A stretch of DNA of 64,000 nucleotides from Tribonema minus (lineage: Eukaryota > Sar > Xanthophyceae > Tribonematales > Tribonemataceae): NCBI GenBank assembly GCA_017506865.1, contig JAFCMP010000131.1, forward strand, positions 124,001-188,000, given 5' to 3'. The notes under the pieces are model-generated. The model had not been told where the DNA came from and made no database searches. It saw only the letters and a program-made list of their open reading frames with translations. Each line of letters opens with the position of its first letter. The stretch's first letter is position 1. Made by a program: the position numbers and the translations under genes. Shown in pieces: positions 22,489 to 32,500 of this stretch.

Positions 22489-25400
22489 TCACATGACTTT
22501 TTTGGAGGGTGGTACGTCCGTTCGCTTCTCCTGCAGCCACGTCATGAGGCGCTTGATGGAGACCAGGTACTTGCGCTGCGCCTCGTTGTTCATGATGTGC
22601 GCGACGTTGCGGCTCTCAATCTGGTGAACAAGGGGAGAGCGGGGCGGAGAGCTGAGGAAGGCAATGGCGGCAGAGCTGCAAGAGGCAAGAGGGGCGCATG
22701 CCGCGCTATCACAAACGTGCTGGTGGCCGTTGACTGAATCATGACAGTAGCCAAGAGAGCCCTGCAGCGACAAGGTCGTTGAGCCGGGATGAGGCGAATG
22801 GTCAGCTAGAGCTGGCAACAGTGCAAACATGATGCTGGTGCCCCAGTAGTTGCTTGCCATCACGAAAGCAGCCACAGGAGCCCAGCAAATAACATAATCT
22901 CGGTCGCGCACGCTGCAGGCACAAAAATGACGGCACGCGTGGTCGTGCTCGACGTGGGTAGCGCGACCTGCATTAGGGCTAGGGTTACGGTCAGGTTAGA
23001 CGGTGCTACGCCGCCTTGCTGCGGGTTGCTGCTGCCAACAGTACCGCTACAACCCCCTAGTCGCAGCCCAGAAACGCGGGTTCAACGCGCAGCTCTTGTG
23101 GCATCGCCGCAGTCGCACTTTGCGGGGCTGATGTGCAGTAGGCGCATCGCCTAACTGCGCTATCCAGGCCGCTAACAACAATGTTCTGGCAGCCGCGCAG
23201 ACGCGCCCTCACCTTCTCTCGACCGCTGCGCTCGTGGATGCCGACCATGGTCAGCCCAATGGGCCACGGCGCGTTGCCGATGGCGGTGAGCATGTACACG
23301 TCGTGCGCCTTGACAAACTCCCCCTCCTTCATGAAGTTGACCATCTGCGCAGAGGCGGGGGGAAGGGGGGAGGGGGCTGAGCACTGCCGGCGATGCGCAA
23401 CATGGTTTGTAGCACGTTTTCTCGTAACTGCCGATGCACACGCCATTGTGCTGTGCAGGGGGGGGGGGGGGGGGGGGGGGGGGGAGATAACAGCGCTCAC
23501 TGCGGCAAACAGCTTGGGGCAACGCGTGACTATCGCTGCGAAGTGCTGCTCCTTTGCCGAGCTCGGACTGCGCTGGGTCAGGGCTTTGGTGAGGGTTGAT
23601 CGTGCGCGTGCCTCAGGTCAAGAGACACGTGGTCACCAGAACACAAAACACACGTCAGGACCGCCGCAAAAACAGTGACGCTCCGCATGGCGCACGTGCA
23701 AGCGTATATCCACGTCCGCTTGCGCGCAGGTGCTGCGGCAACGAGGGCGCAGCACGCCCTCCCCTCCGTACTTTACAAGTGAAGTTAATGCACGCACGCG
23801 CGTACCTACCTTGACGAGGTTCGCGAGGATGCCGGGGTTGAGTGCGTGCTGCTTGCAGAGCTTGAACATGGGCCGCAGGTAGTCCTTGGACTGCTTCTGC
23901 GTGCGCGTGTCGCGCCGCCCCTGGATGGACCCCTTGACCTGCTCGGGGCGCGCATTCAGGTCCTAAGGGGGGGGCGTGATGGGGGGGGGGAGTGAGCCTT
24001 CTGCGAGGCACGCAGGCCCCGTTCATTGTGACATGGGGACAGGCACTGTGTGTGATAATGCTTTTAAAAAAGCGCGGAGCGACTCGTTAAGAAAGAGAGA
24101 AACGATGGCATGCGCGTGTTGCCTCGCCCCTGCATGAACCCCCTGACCTGCTCGGGGCGCGCGTTCAGGTCCTGAGGCGTGCCACGGTAGGGGGGGGGGG
24201 GGGGGGGGGGGGCTTTTTGCGAAGCGCGCAGGCACTGTTTGTCCGTGACATGAGAACAGGCGCTGTGCGTGAGGATGTAAAGTGAGGGCGGAGAGACTCG
24301 TACAAAGAGAGAGACGATGGCATGCGCGTGTCGCGAGCCGCCTGGATGGATCCCTTGACTTGCTTTGCGCGCGCGTTCAGGCTCTGACGCGCTGCCAACA
24401 CGCACACAGCGGAGGCTAGGTTGGGGGTTAGGGTTAAAACTAGGGTTACACGGTGGGCGCGCGCAGCGCGGTGACAGTGGAGACTGCGGGCGCGATCGAC
24501 TGCAACCAACCTATTGGGATGCAAGTTGTGACAGACGATCATGCATCTTAAGCGTAGGTAGATTTCAGCGTAGGTAGATCTCAAGTGCAAGAACACGAAA
24601 CCTGCTCGCCACCATGCACAGTGCCAAACATTGCAGAATCATGGACCGCACTTAAAATCAGCTACGCTTTCGCTACCGAGCCGCCATAGCCGGCTTCTTC
24701 CCCTAAGTGGGAGCACTCCACCTTACTGTTTGTTGATGTAAAACATCGTGGTCTGGCTTCACTCCTACATGCAATGTTCATGCTCTCTGCAAACATCACA
24801 TCTCCTATGAAGCATCGTGGCAAACCCTCATCCCCAACCAACATTGATGCACAGTCACCGGAGACGCGAAATGCACGCACTTGACAGTGGCAGAATGTGC
24901 GCACTTGAGAGCGGCAGCAACTGATCACACTGGTTGTGCGAGGGCACAAGCTGGCGACGGCAGCGTGTTCATGCAGAACAGCAGCGACCAGCCTCTTCCC
25001 GCTGCTTCAGCAGGGTCTTGAAGAACCGACGCACATGCGCGTCACTGACCGCTTCCCACCGCTACACCAAACCAAAATGTATATATATACATACTTATAC
25101 TCATCTGACATCATGAGCATCACCATGCGAGCGTCCTGACCTCTTCCCACTGCTTGAGCAGGGTCTTTTGGATTATTGCCGCACAAACGTGAAGTTGCTG
25201 ACGGGACCATGACTCTTACCATGCCTGTCGAGACCGGCGATTACCATCGATGAATGTGCATGCAAGCGCGCCGCCCATGCGCGCACTGACCTCTTCCCAC
25301 TGCTTGAGCAAGGTCGCAAAGAACTGCCGCACGTACACGGCACTGAATGAACCTCTTTCAAACAATTTGAACCAACACCTCTGTGGATCAGTAATCTCTT

Positions 25401-28400
25401 CCCACTGCTTGCGCAGGGTGCGATGAAATGCTGCGCACACGCGTTACCAAATATACTTCTCTGATCGATTTTGAGATAGTAAGGCCGTCTTTTATGGCAA
25501 TCAAATCGGGCGATTTAAAAAGGGGCCCAAACGCCCCTTTTAACTCCACGCCAGCTTCGAAGAAAAGTGACCTGGACTTTTGCGTGAAAATGAGGCAAAC
25601 AGAACGGCCACGCAAATCGGGCACGGACTCTTCGAGACGAACAGGCGCAGAACTGCTGACGTTTGCATGGCGCAGGCGACGCCCAATCCGTTTTGAATGG
25701 GACTTTTGTGCCCCATGAAAGATGGCCTAAGACCTGCCACATTTCTGCATCACTGACCTCTTCCCACTGCTTGAGCAGGGTCTTGAAGAACCGCCGCACG
25801 TACGTGTAGTCGCTGACAGGCCCATCATCCTTCTCATCGTCTTTATCGTCGTCGTCGTCGTCCTTGTCGCCGTGGTTGTTGCTGTCGGTGGTGCGGATGC
25901 TGCCCTCTGAGCCCTGACGCAGGAATTGGTTTCTGCACCACGGCGGCGGTGAAGTGAACGGGCAGGGGCAGGCTCTCGTCATTTACGCCGTATTCAAACG
26001 CTGAGCGGGAGATATGATTTTATTGTTGATGCAGGGCTACGTGGCACGAGCACTCGCGACTGAGACTCAGATCGAGGTGCGGGTGCTGCCCTCCGACCCC
26101 TGCCGCAGGAACCGGTTTCTGCGCGGCGGCACGGCGGCGCAGCGCGCGGGCAAGCGCAGGCATCAGTTATGCGCACCAAGTTCACAAATGCTGAGCAGCA
26201 GATGCTGCTCTGGTGCAGGATTACATGGCACGAGCGCTTGCGGCCCGAGCTCAGAGCGAGATGCGGAGCATCCCCTGCCGCGGGGACTGGCTTTCCGCAA
26301 GACGACGCGGCAGCCGTGCACGATGACGCACAACCAGCGCGGTGCGGACCTTCAGGGTGAGGGATGCATAGAGTTAGGTTAGGGGTTAGGGTTAGAGGGG
26401 CAGCGCTCGACGCGCTCTTGATCTCGTGCCCGCCGCCGAAGTGGAAGGCGTCGTGCTCATGCGCCGCGACCGCGCCGACGAGCCGCGCCGCGCTTGATCC
26501 CTTGATGCTCATGAAACACCGTCCATGAAACACTGCGAGTGCTTTCACGCGCCTCGGGGCACAACCCCTCAAGGCACACTCTGAGGCGCTGCTGACGCAC
26601 CGGAGCGAGCGCACGCACGACGGCAACGCACAGGCGCCGCGCACCTGATCTCGTGCCTGCCGCCAATGTGGAAGTCGCCGTGCTCGTGAGCCGCAGCCGC
26701 GCTTCATCACTTCACGTTCATGAACCGATATCACTGGAGCTGGCCTGCCGAACACGTGAGACCTTTCCATACTGAACACCCATGCCCTCGAACGCTAAAA
26801 AGCTTGCACACAGAAGTCTTTGACCTGTGGATATGATGACACTGTTTGTCTCGTGGTCAATGACTGCAGCAGCGGCGACCACGGTTATCGGTGGAAGGCA
26901 CTTGCGGCTAACCATCCTTTGTCAACTAGAGCTCTACGATCTTATAATTCGTTTCCATCAGTACCTTTCACAGAATTGGGACTGGGTGAGGGGATAGGGT
27001 TAGAGTTAGGGTTGACGCTCAAAACGCACTTGATCTCGTGGCCGCCGCCGATTTGGAAGTCGTCGTACTCGTGCGCCGCGACCGCGGCAACGAGCCGCAC
27101 CGCGCTTGATCACTTCACATACATGAATTGATGACAGTTCCTTTCACATTCACATTCATGAATTGATGACATGCGTCCTCGACAACGTTTCAAAGAAGCT
27201 CTGAAGCGCTCCTCATGCACTAGAGCGCGCGCATGACCAGCGCGGTACGGACAGTTAGGGTTAATGTTAGGGTGAGGGGGTCAGGTTCGGCTTAGGTTTG
27301 GGGTTATGGTCAACACTCAGCACGCACTTGATCTCGTGCCCGCCGCCGATTCGGAAGTCGTCGTGCTCGTGCACCGCCACCGCGGCGACGAGAATGCGCC
27401 GCGCCTAATCACTTAAAATGTTCATGAGTCAATGACAGTACTTCCACAATATGTCTATCACAACGCGCTTCAAAGGAGCTCTGAAGCGCTCCCGATGCGC
27501 CAGTCGCGCGCATATGACCACCGCGGCACGGACAATCAGCATCAGGTTACGGTTAGGGCTTAGGGGTTAGGACTGAGGTTGACGCTCGACACGCACTTGA
27601 TCTCATGCCCGCCGCCGATTTGGAAGTCATCGTGCTCGTGTGCCGCCACCGCGGCAACGAGCCGCGCCGCGCGCCCCTCGCCCGTCTCGCCGAACACCGT
27701 CACCGGCTCCCCCATCTCCCGCAGCCGCGACTTAACCTCCTTCGCGCTGAGCTTCGGCGGCGCAGCGGCGGCGGCGGCGGCAGCGGCGGCGGCAGTGGCG
27801 GCGGCGGCGGCGGTGTCGCTGCCGCTGCCGCTGGTGCGCGCGGCCTTGGCGGCGCGCTCGCCGCTGCCGCCGCTGCCGCCGTCTGCGCTTTCGGCGTGCG
27901 CCGCCGCCGCCGCTGCTGCTGCTGCGTTGTCGCCCGTGTGTGCGAGGAGCAGCGTGGGCTTGCTGCGCAGCTGCAGCGGGCGGCGCGGCGGTGGGGCGGG
28001 GCGCATTGGGGCGGGTGAAAATGGAGACATGGGGGCGATGATAAGATGCTGAGTGAAGGGGTAATAAGGATGACGGTGTTCTGCGTAGGAAAACTGGGCG
28101 GCGGTGACTACTGCGAAGAATGATGGAGCGTGGTGGCATTAGGGTATGTATGCACATATGTCGATACCTACCCTGCCAGTTTCTGCAATGCGCAGCAGGT
28201 GTCCTGCGGAGAGCGGCGGCTGCACGGCAGGCGGAGGGATGCAGCGGCAGCGCTCAGCGAGACGGAAGCAGCGGAGACGTTGCGCACGGCGGCGGGCGCG
28301 CTGCGCGAGCTCCATGCTTGGCGCGCCCAGATTTTGAGGCAACGCAAAGTTGAGACGGCGCCAGGGCCAAATCTTTGAGTTCACCGTGGTGTGAATGATG

Positions 28401-29334
28401 ATTCACAGGCATATGCACTGTGACGTTAAATGTGCAGAACACTTACACCTGTCATAACTGAGTCGAACTACAGCAGCCAGCACCAGCAATTTTGGGGGTC
28501 ACATGTGGGTTGGATGGCGGCAGTGATACTAGCAGCGCGGTGAAGCCGCAAAAGCCCCACCAGCCTGTCCAACGCAGCCACGAGCACCTTTGACCATCAC
28601 ACATACATTGATGGCAGCGTTGTATTCCTCCAGGTCAGTAGCATCCCGCAACAAGAAAGGTGATACGAGCAGTGGCAAACAGCTGCTGTTGCACCACCTG
28701 CAAATGCACGCGTTCAATCAGCGTTGAACATGTGCACCATGCCAACATGCTGATGATACAACCACCTGCTACTTCAAAACATTCATCAGAGACTTGAGCT
28801 GAGCGGCGTGGCCTGCCCCATCATGAGAGGACTGCCACTGCCTCTGTTCGTGACCCAGCAGCACTGACCAGCCATGCAACCTGGTAGCAGTGCCAATAGC
28901 CAGCCTGCGTGTCTCACCGCTCGCATCTATGAAAATGAGTTTTGACCTGATTGACTGTCAAGTGCAAATCACCAGTCAGCCGGTTAGACTTGAGGTACGG
29001 CAGTCCCAGCTGAGCACAAGGGTTACTGACAGCTCAACAGCCTTTCATCCACCACACAAGGCACACCGCATAGCCACCGCCAGCGCACAGCAACCAGGAG
29101 CCACTTATCTGCTGCTTATCGCACCTTATTTGCTGCTTCCTCTTCTCTCCTTCGCTTCTTGGTCTCCTCCTCCTGCCTCATCCTCGCTATCTCAGCCGTC
29201 CTGGCCTGCTCCTGAGCTTTGAGCATGTCCCCTCGCCTCACAAACCTCGATGCCCCCGCCACACCCGCAGCCTTGCCCTTGAGAGCCTCATTGGCAGCCT
29301 TCTTCTTGGCTAGCTCCGCCTTCAGCAAGTCCAT
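22489..29334 (-). CDS. PRP18: Pre-mRNA splicing factor PRP18 (second-step factor)
   Basis: Six exons on the minus strand, in transcript order: 29334-29125, 27970-27597, 25932-25758, 23962-23810, 23344-23213, 22620-22489; 391 aa, all phases agree. PRP18 helps position the 3' splice site in the second step of splicing, with Slu7 and U5. Evidence: N-terminal MDLLKAELAKKKAANEAL; the SFM-like core KSRLREMGEPVTVFGETGEG; WEE-DLNARPEQVKGSIQGRR; QSKDYLRPMFKLC; the conserved loop AIGNAPWPIGLTMVGIHERS; and NVAHIMNNEAQRKYLVSIKR. Exon 2 adds a lineage-specific Ala/Gly/Ser-rich insert, and exon 3 a DDDDDDKDDEK stretch. The exon 2 start is uncertain: acceptor CTGCAG at 27970 preferred, with other AGs up to 28050. 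Introns 2 and 3 carry four splice-junction arrays. Confidence 0.92.
23979..24400 (-). repeat. Acceptor-junction array upstream of PRP18 exon 4
   Basis: Two degenerate copies of the exon 4 start (CTGAACGCGCGCCCCGAGCA in transcript sense) lie at about 24115-24178 and 24330-24390. Each has intron flank GCATGCCATCGT..CTCTTT and G homopolymers (about 22 G at 24190). They are about 215 nt apart. Confidence 0.8.
24990..25440 (-). repeat. Donor-junction array downstream of PRP18 exon 3
   Basis: The end of exon 3 (CTGCTCAAGCAGTGGGAAGA followed by GGTCAGTG in transcript sense) recurs at about 25394-25432, 25288-25345, 25137-25205 and 24991-25055. Most copies keep the GTCAG donor context; the protein frame is lost by substitutions outside the core. 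Confidence 0.85.
26020..26310 (-). repeat. Acceptor-junction copies upstream of PRP18 exon 3
   Basis: Two copies of the exon 3 start (CGCAG then AAACCGGTTCCTGCGGCAGG in transcript sense) lie at about 26050-26135 and 26260-26305, next to TACGTGGCACGAGC-type flank that is itself repeated (26040 and 26222). Confidence 0.75.
26370..27430 (-). repeat. Donor-junction array with TTAGGG tracts downstream of PRP18 exon 2
   Basis: The end of exon 2 (codons for AAVAAHEHDDFQIGGGHEIK) and donor GTGCGT recur at about 27328-27410, 27030-27113, 26641-26710 and 26418-26500. Degenerate TTAGGG tracts lie next to several of these copies and next to the true donor (about 26370, 26993, 27255, 27545). Spacing is 230-385 nt. 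Confidence 0.87.
26735..26965 (+). repeat. Dispersed ~250-bp repeat, copy B
   Basis: Same ordered blocks as the copy at 19165-19435. It lies between two donor-junction copies in PRP18 intron 2, so it inserted into or travelled with that array. Confidence 0.75.
28187..28378 (+). other. Possible coiled-coil exon antisense to PRP18 intron 1
   Basis: A plus-strand frame reads ALSETEAAETLRTAAGALRE then LHAWRAQILRQRK before a stop, preceded by an AG. It resembles a terminal coiled-coil exon, but no partner exon with matching phase was found. It may be chance coding bias in GC-rich DNA. Confidence 0.2.
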
Positions 29335-29576
29335 GCCCCCTTTTTTTTGCAGGTGAGTGAGTCCTGAAGTATGCCGGTTGCTGCAGATGCGGCAGCAGGC
29401 CGAGCGATATGACTTTGGTGGCGGAAAGATACTCAGTCACTCCAGCGCTATGTAAAACAAGCTTTGCTATGTACTGTTTAAAACAGTTCTCGCTCTTCAC
29501 GAAAAGTTGAAGTTGCTTCGTCAACTTGAAGTTTGTGATGATTTTTGGAAAAAAGCCGAAAACCCAGTGGAAGTCC
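29335..29576. promoter_or_regulatory. Bidirectional promoter region between PRP18 and TMEM184 genes
   Basis: The two ATGs face away from each other with 242 bp between them (203 bp if TMEM184 starts at 29538). It is AT-richer than the flanking exons and has a T10 run next to the PRP18 ATG. No TATA box is clear. Co-regulation of the pair is inference from layout. Confidence 0.55.
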
Positions 29577-32500
29577 ATGAAAGCCGAGGAAATAGCGTGG
29601 GTGGTTGCAGGGCTGTTCAGCCTGGCCGCGCTTCTCATCAGCGTGCACCTCATACGGCAGCACCATGTCCATTTCACCCGCCCCGTTGCGCAGTCAAAAA
29701 TCGTGGGCATACTCTGGATGGTGCCCATCTACGCTGTCAGCAGCTGGCTTGGACTGCGCTTCAAGGTAAAGAAAGCAATTCCTGTATTTGAATTTGACCA
29801 GCTTGTCTGATGTCGAGTAGTCTTGTGTCTTTCGACAGCCGTGTTGCAGTGCTGACCTAAATAGCGATGCGAAATCAGCCCGTTGTGGCTGAAGGGAAGC
29901 ACAGCTTGTCCCCAGCGTGCATATCTTGTACCTGAAAATTAACCTTGGATGGCATCGAAGTGTGGTGCCTATTTCTGGCTATTCGTCTCTAACAATTGCC
30001 GATGACATGACACGTGTGTGCGCTGCGTTCTCATGTTCAGCATGCCCAGTGAAACGCTGCACCACGCCTTGATGCAGCGCCCACATCACTTGCCATGTTT
30101 AACTTCCAAACCTCATATCTGCAACTCTCCGTTCCAGGACGCGGCGCCCACCCTCAATATGATGCGCGACTGCTACGAGGGCTACGCCCTGTACCTCTTC
30201 CTAGCGCTCATGGTGGCGTACTTGGGCGGGGGCGACGAGCGGCGCGTGGTGGCGCTGCTGGAGACGCGCAAGCCCATGAAGACGACGTTCCCCATGTCGC
30301 TGCTCTTTGGCAAGGAGCTGCCGCAGGGGGAGCAGTTCCTGCGCTGGGCCAAGCTCGGCACGCTGCAGTACAGGTATGTACAGGTATAGGTATGAGTGGG
30401 TATGGCTGGCTCTCAGCGTCGTTGAGCAATGGTGCAGTAGCCAGTGACGCAAGCCGCATCTGTGCAGCGGTTGGAGTGCGTATTTGCTCATTGGTGACTC
30501 TGGCTGTTGGGTCAAGCTCGGTACGCTGCAGTACAGGTATGTCCTGGTACTTCTCTATGAAAACAAGGCACAAGATTGTAGAGCTCTAGGCGACAAGGTG
30601 TGGTTGGCCGTCAAATTAAATGCCTTTCGCCGATAACCGTGGCCGCCGCTGCTGCAGCAATTGGCCCATGGTGATGGCTGGCTCTCAGAGGTTGTTGAGC
30701 AGCGCTGCAGTAGTCAGTGACACAAGCCGCGTCTATGCTGTGAATGGGATGCATATTTGCTCAGTGCGGCTCTGGCTGTTGATGCCAACCTCCATATTCA
30801 AAGTGTGGCACGCGCGCACTACATGCCAGCTTTGTCTATGAAGCAGCTTGTTTGTCAACTCTCGACCAGCCGCTTGCTGCTGGCAAGGAGTGGCGCATGC
30901 GTGACGCCAGCACGATGCGCTTGGTCAAGGCCGAAACGTAATCCTTGGTGGTAGACTGCAGTGCCATTGAGATGTGCGCCCAGCAGATCAGCTACGATGC
31001 CGACTCATTTACTTGCTGCGCAAGCACGCCCGCACCACAGACGGATTGACTACGTATTGAGTGTAGCTGATGCACGACAGTTGATAAGGTATAGTTTCCA
31101 TCACAGACATACTGACCGCGCAAAACGGTACAGTACAGATCATGTACCTAGCCGACCGATTGTGCCTTCTTATACCAACAGTTGCTTGAGCAGCAGCCCA
31201 TTCATCGCTGCAATGGGCGTAGGACGACCATTTGAGTATAACTGGACCTAACAGGCACTTCGCGCTCAATGCAGCAATGCAATGCCTACGCTCAAATCCT
31301 GACTCGTGCATGACATATAACAGCAACACCAGTCAATCCGTTGTGCCCTAATGCACGTAAACACTATGCTTCCGCGCTTTGCGCGATATGCCAGTCGTGC
31401 CCTTATGCACGCAACCCGCGTGCTGTCGTGCCGTGCGCGCTACGCCGATTGTGCCCTAATGCACATCAACCCCTGTGCTCTGCAGCGCCGTGCGCCCGCG
31501 CGCAGCGTGATCAAGCCCTCGTGCGCCACGATGGCGCTGGCGCTGTGCGATGCCTACGCTCCAGCCCGACTCGTGCATGGCACTATACGGCAACACCAGT
31601 CACTCCGATATGCCGGTGGTGCCATAATGCATCTAACCCCTGTGCTCTGCCACGTTGCTCGCCTGCGCGCAGCGTGATCAAGCCGTCGTGCGCCATGATG
31701 GCGCTGGTGCTGTCGCTCATGGGGCGCTTCAAGGAGGGGGACTTTGACCCGCGCAAGGGCTGGGTGTGGCTCACCATCATCATCAACGCGTCCGTCGCCG
31801 TGGCCTTCTACAGCCTGGTGCGTTCGCACGGTCGACAGATAAACACAGCTTATCATCCACATAATCTGAGGAATTCTTCGAGTACTTTGAAGCATGTGTG
31901 ATGGGTGTACTTCAACTATGCTGGAAATGCTTGTTGCAGTTCATTCACCGCAGTGGCCTTCTACAGCCTGGTGCGTGCGCGCAGTCCACAGACACATGCT
32001 GACAATGACCAACATAGTTCAGGGTATACTTGTAGTGTTTCGAACATGCTTTTAAGAAAAAAATTCATAACCGCAGTGGCCTTCTACAGCCTGGTGCGTT
32101 CGCACGGTCCAAAGATACGCGCAATGTGTAAACAACATCATTCAGGGAATACTTCAAGTATGTGTGACGAGGGTATACTTGAAGTATGGTGGCCATGCTC
32201 GTAATTTCGCCGCAGTGGCCCCAGCCTGGTGCGTTCGCGCTGTCCACATATGCATGTGGTCTACTTCAAACCATATAGTATATAGTTCGAAGTATACATA
32301 GACCAACATACTATTCAGGGTATAGTTGAAGTGTGTTGGACATGCCAAACTAGAAGACCGCATGGTCCACTTTGTGTATGTAGTGTATACCAGCCCCCCG
32401 ACATCGACGCTCTGCACAGGTACATATCCCCTGCCCCCCCGTCATCAACGCTCCGCGCGCAGGTCGCTATCTACGTCACATACATACCAACCCCCTATCG

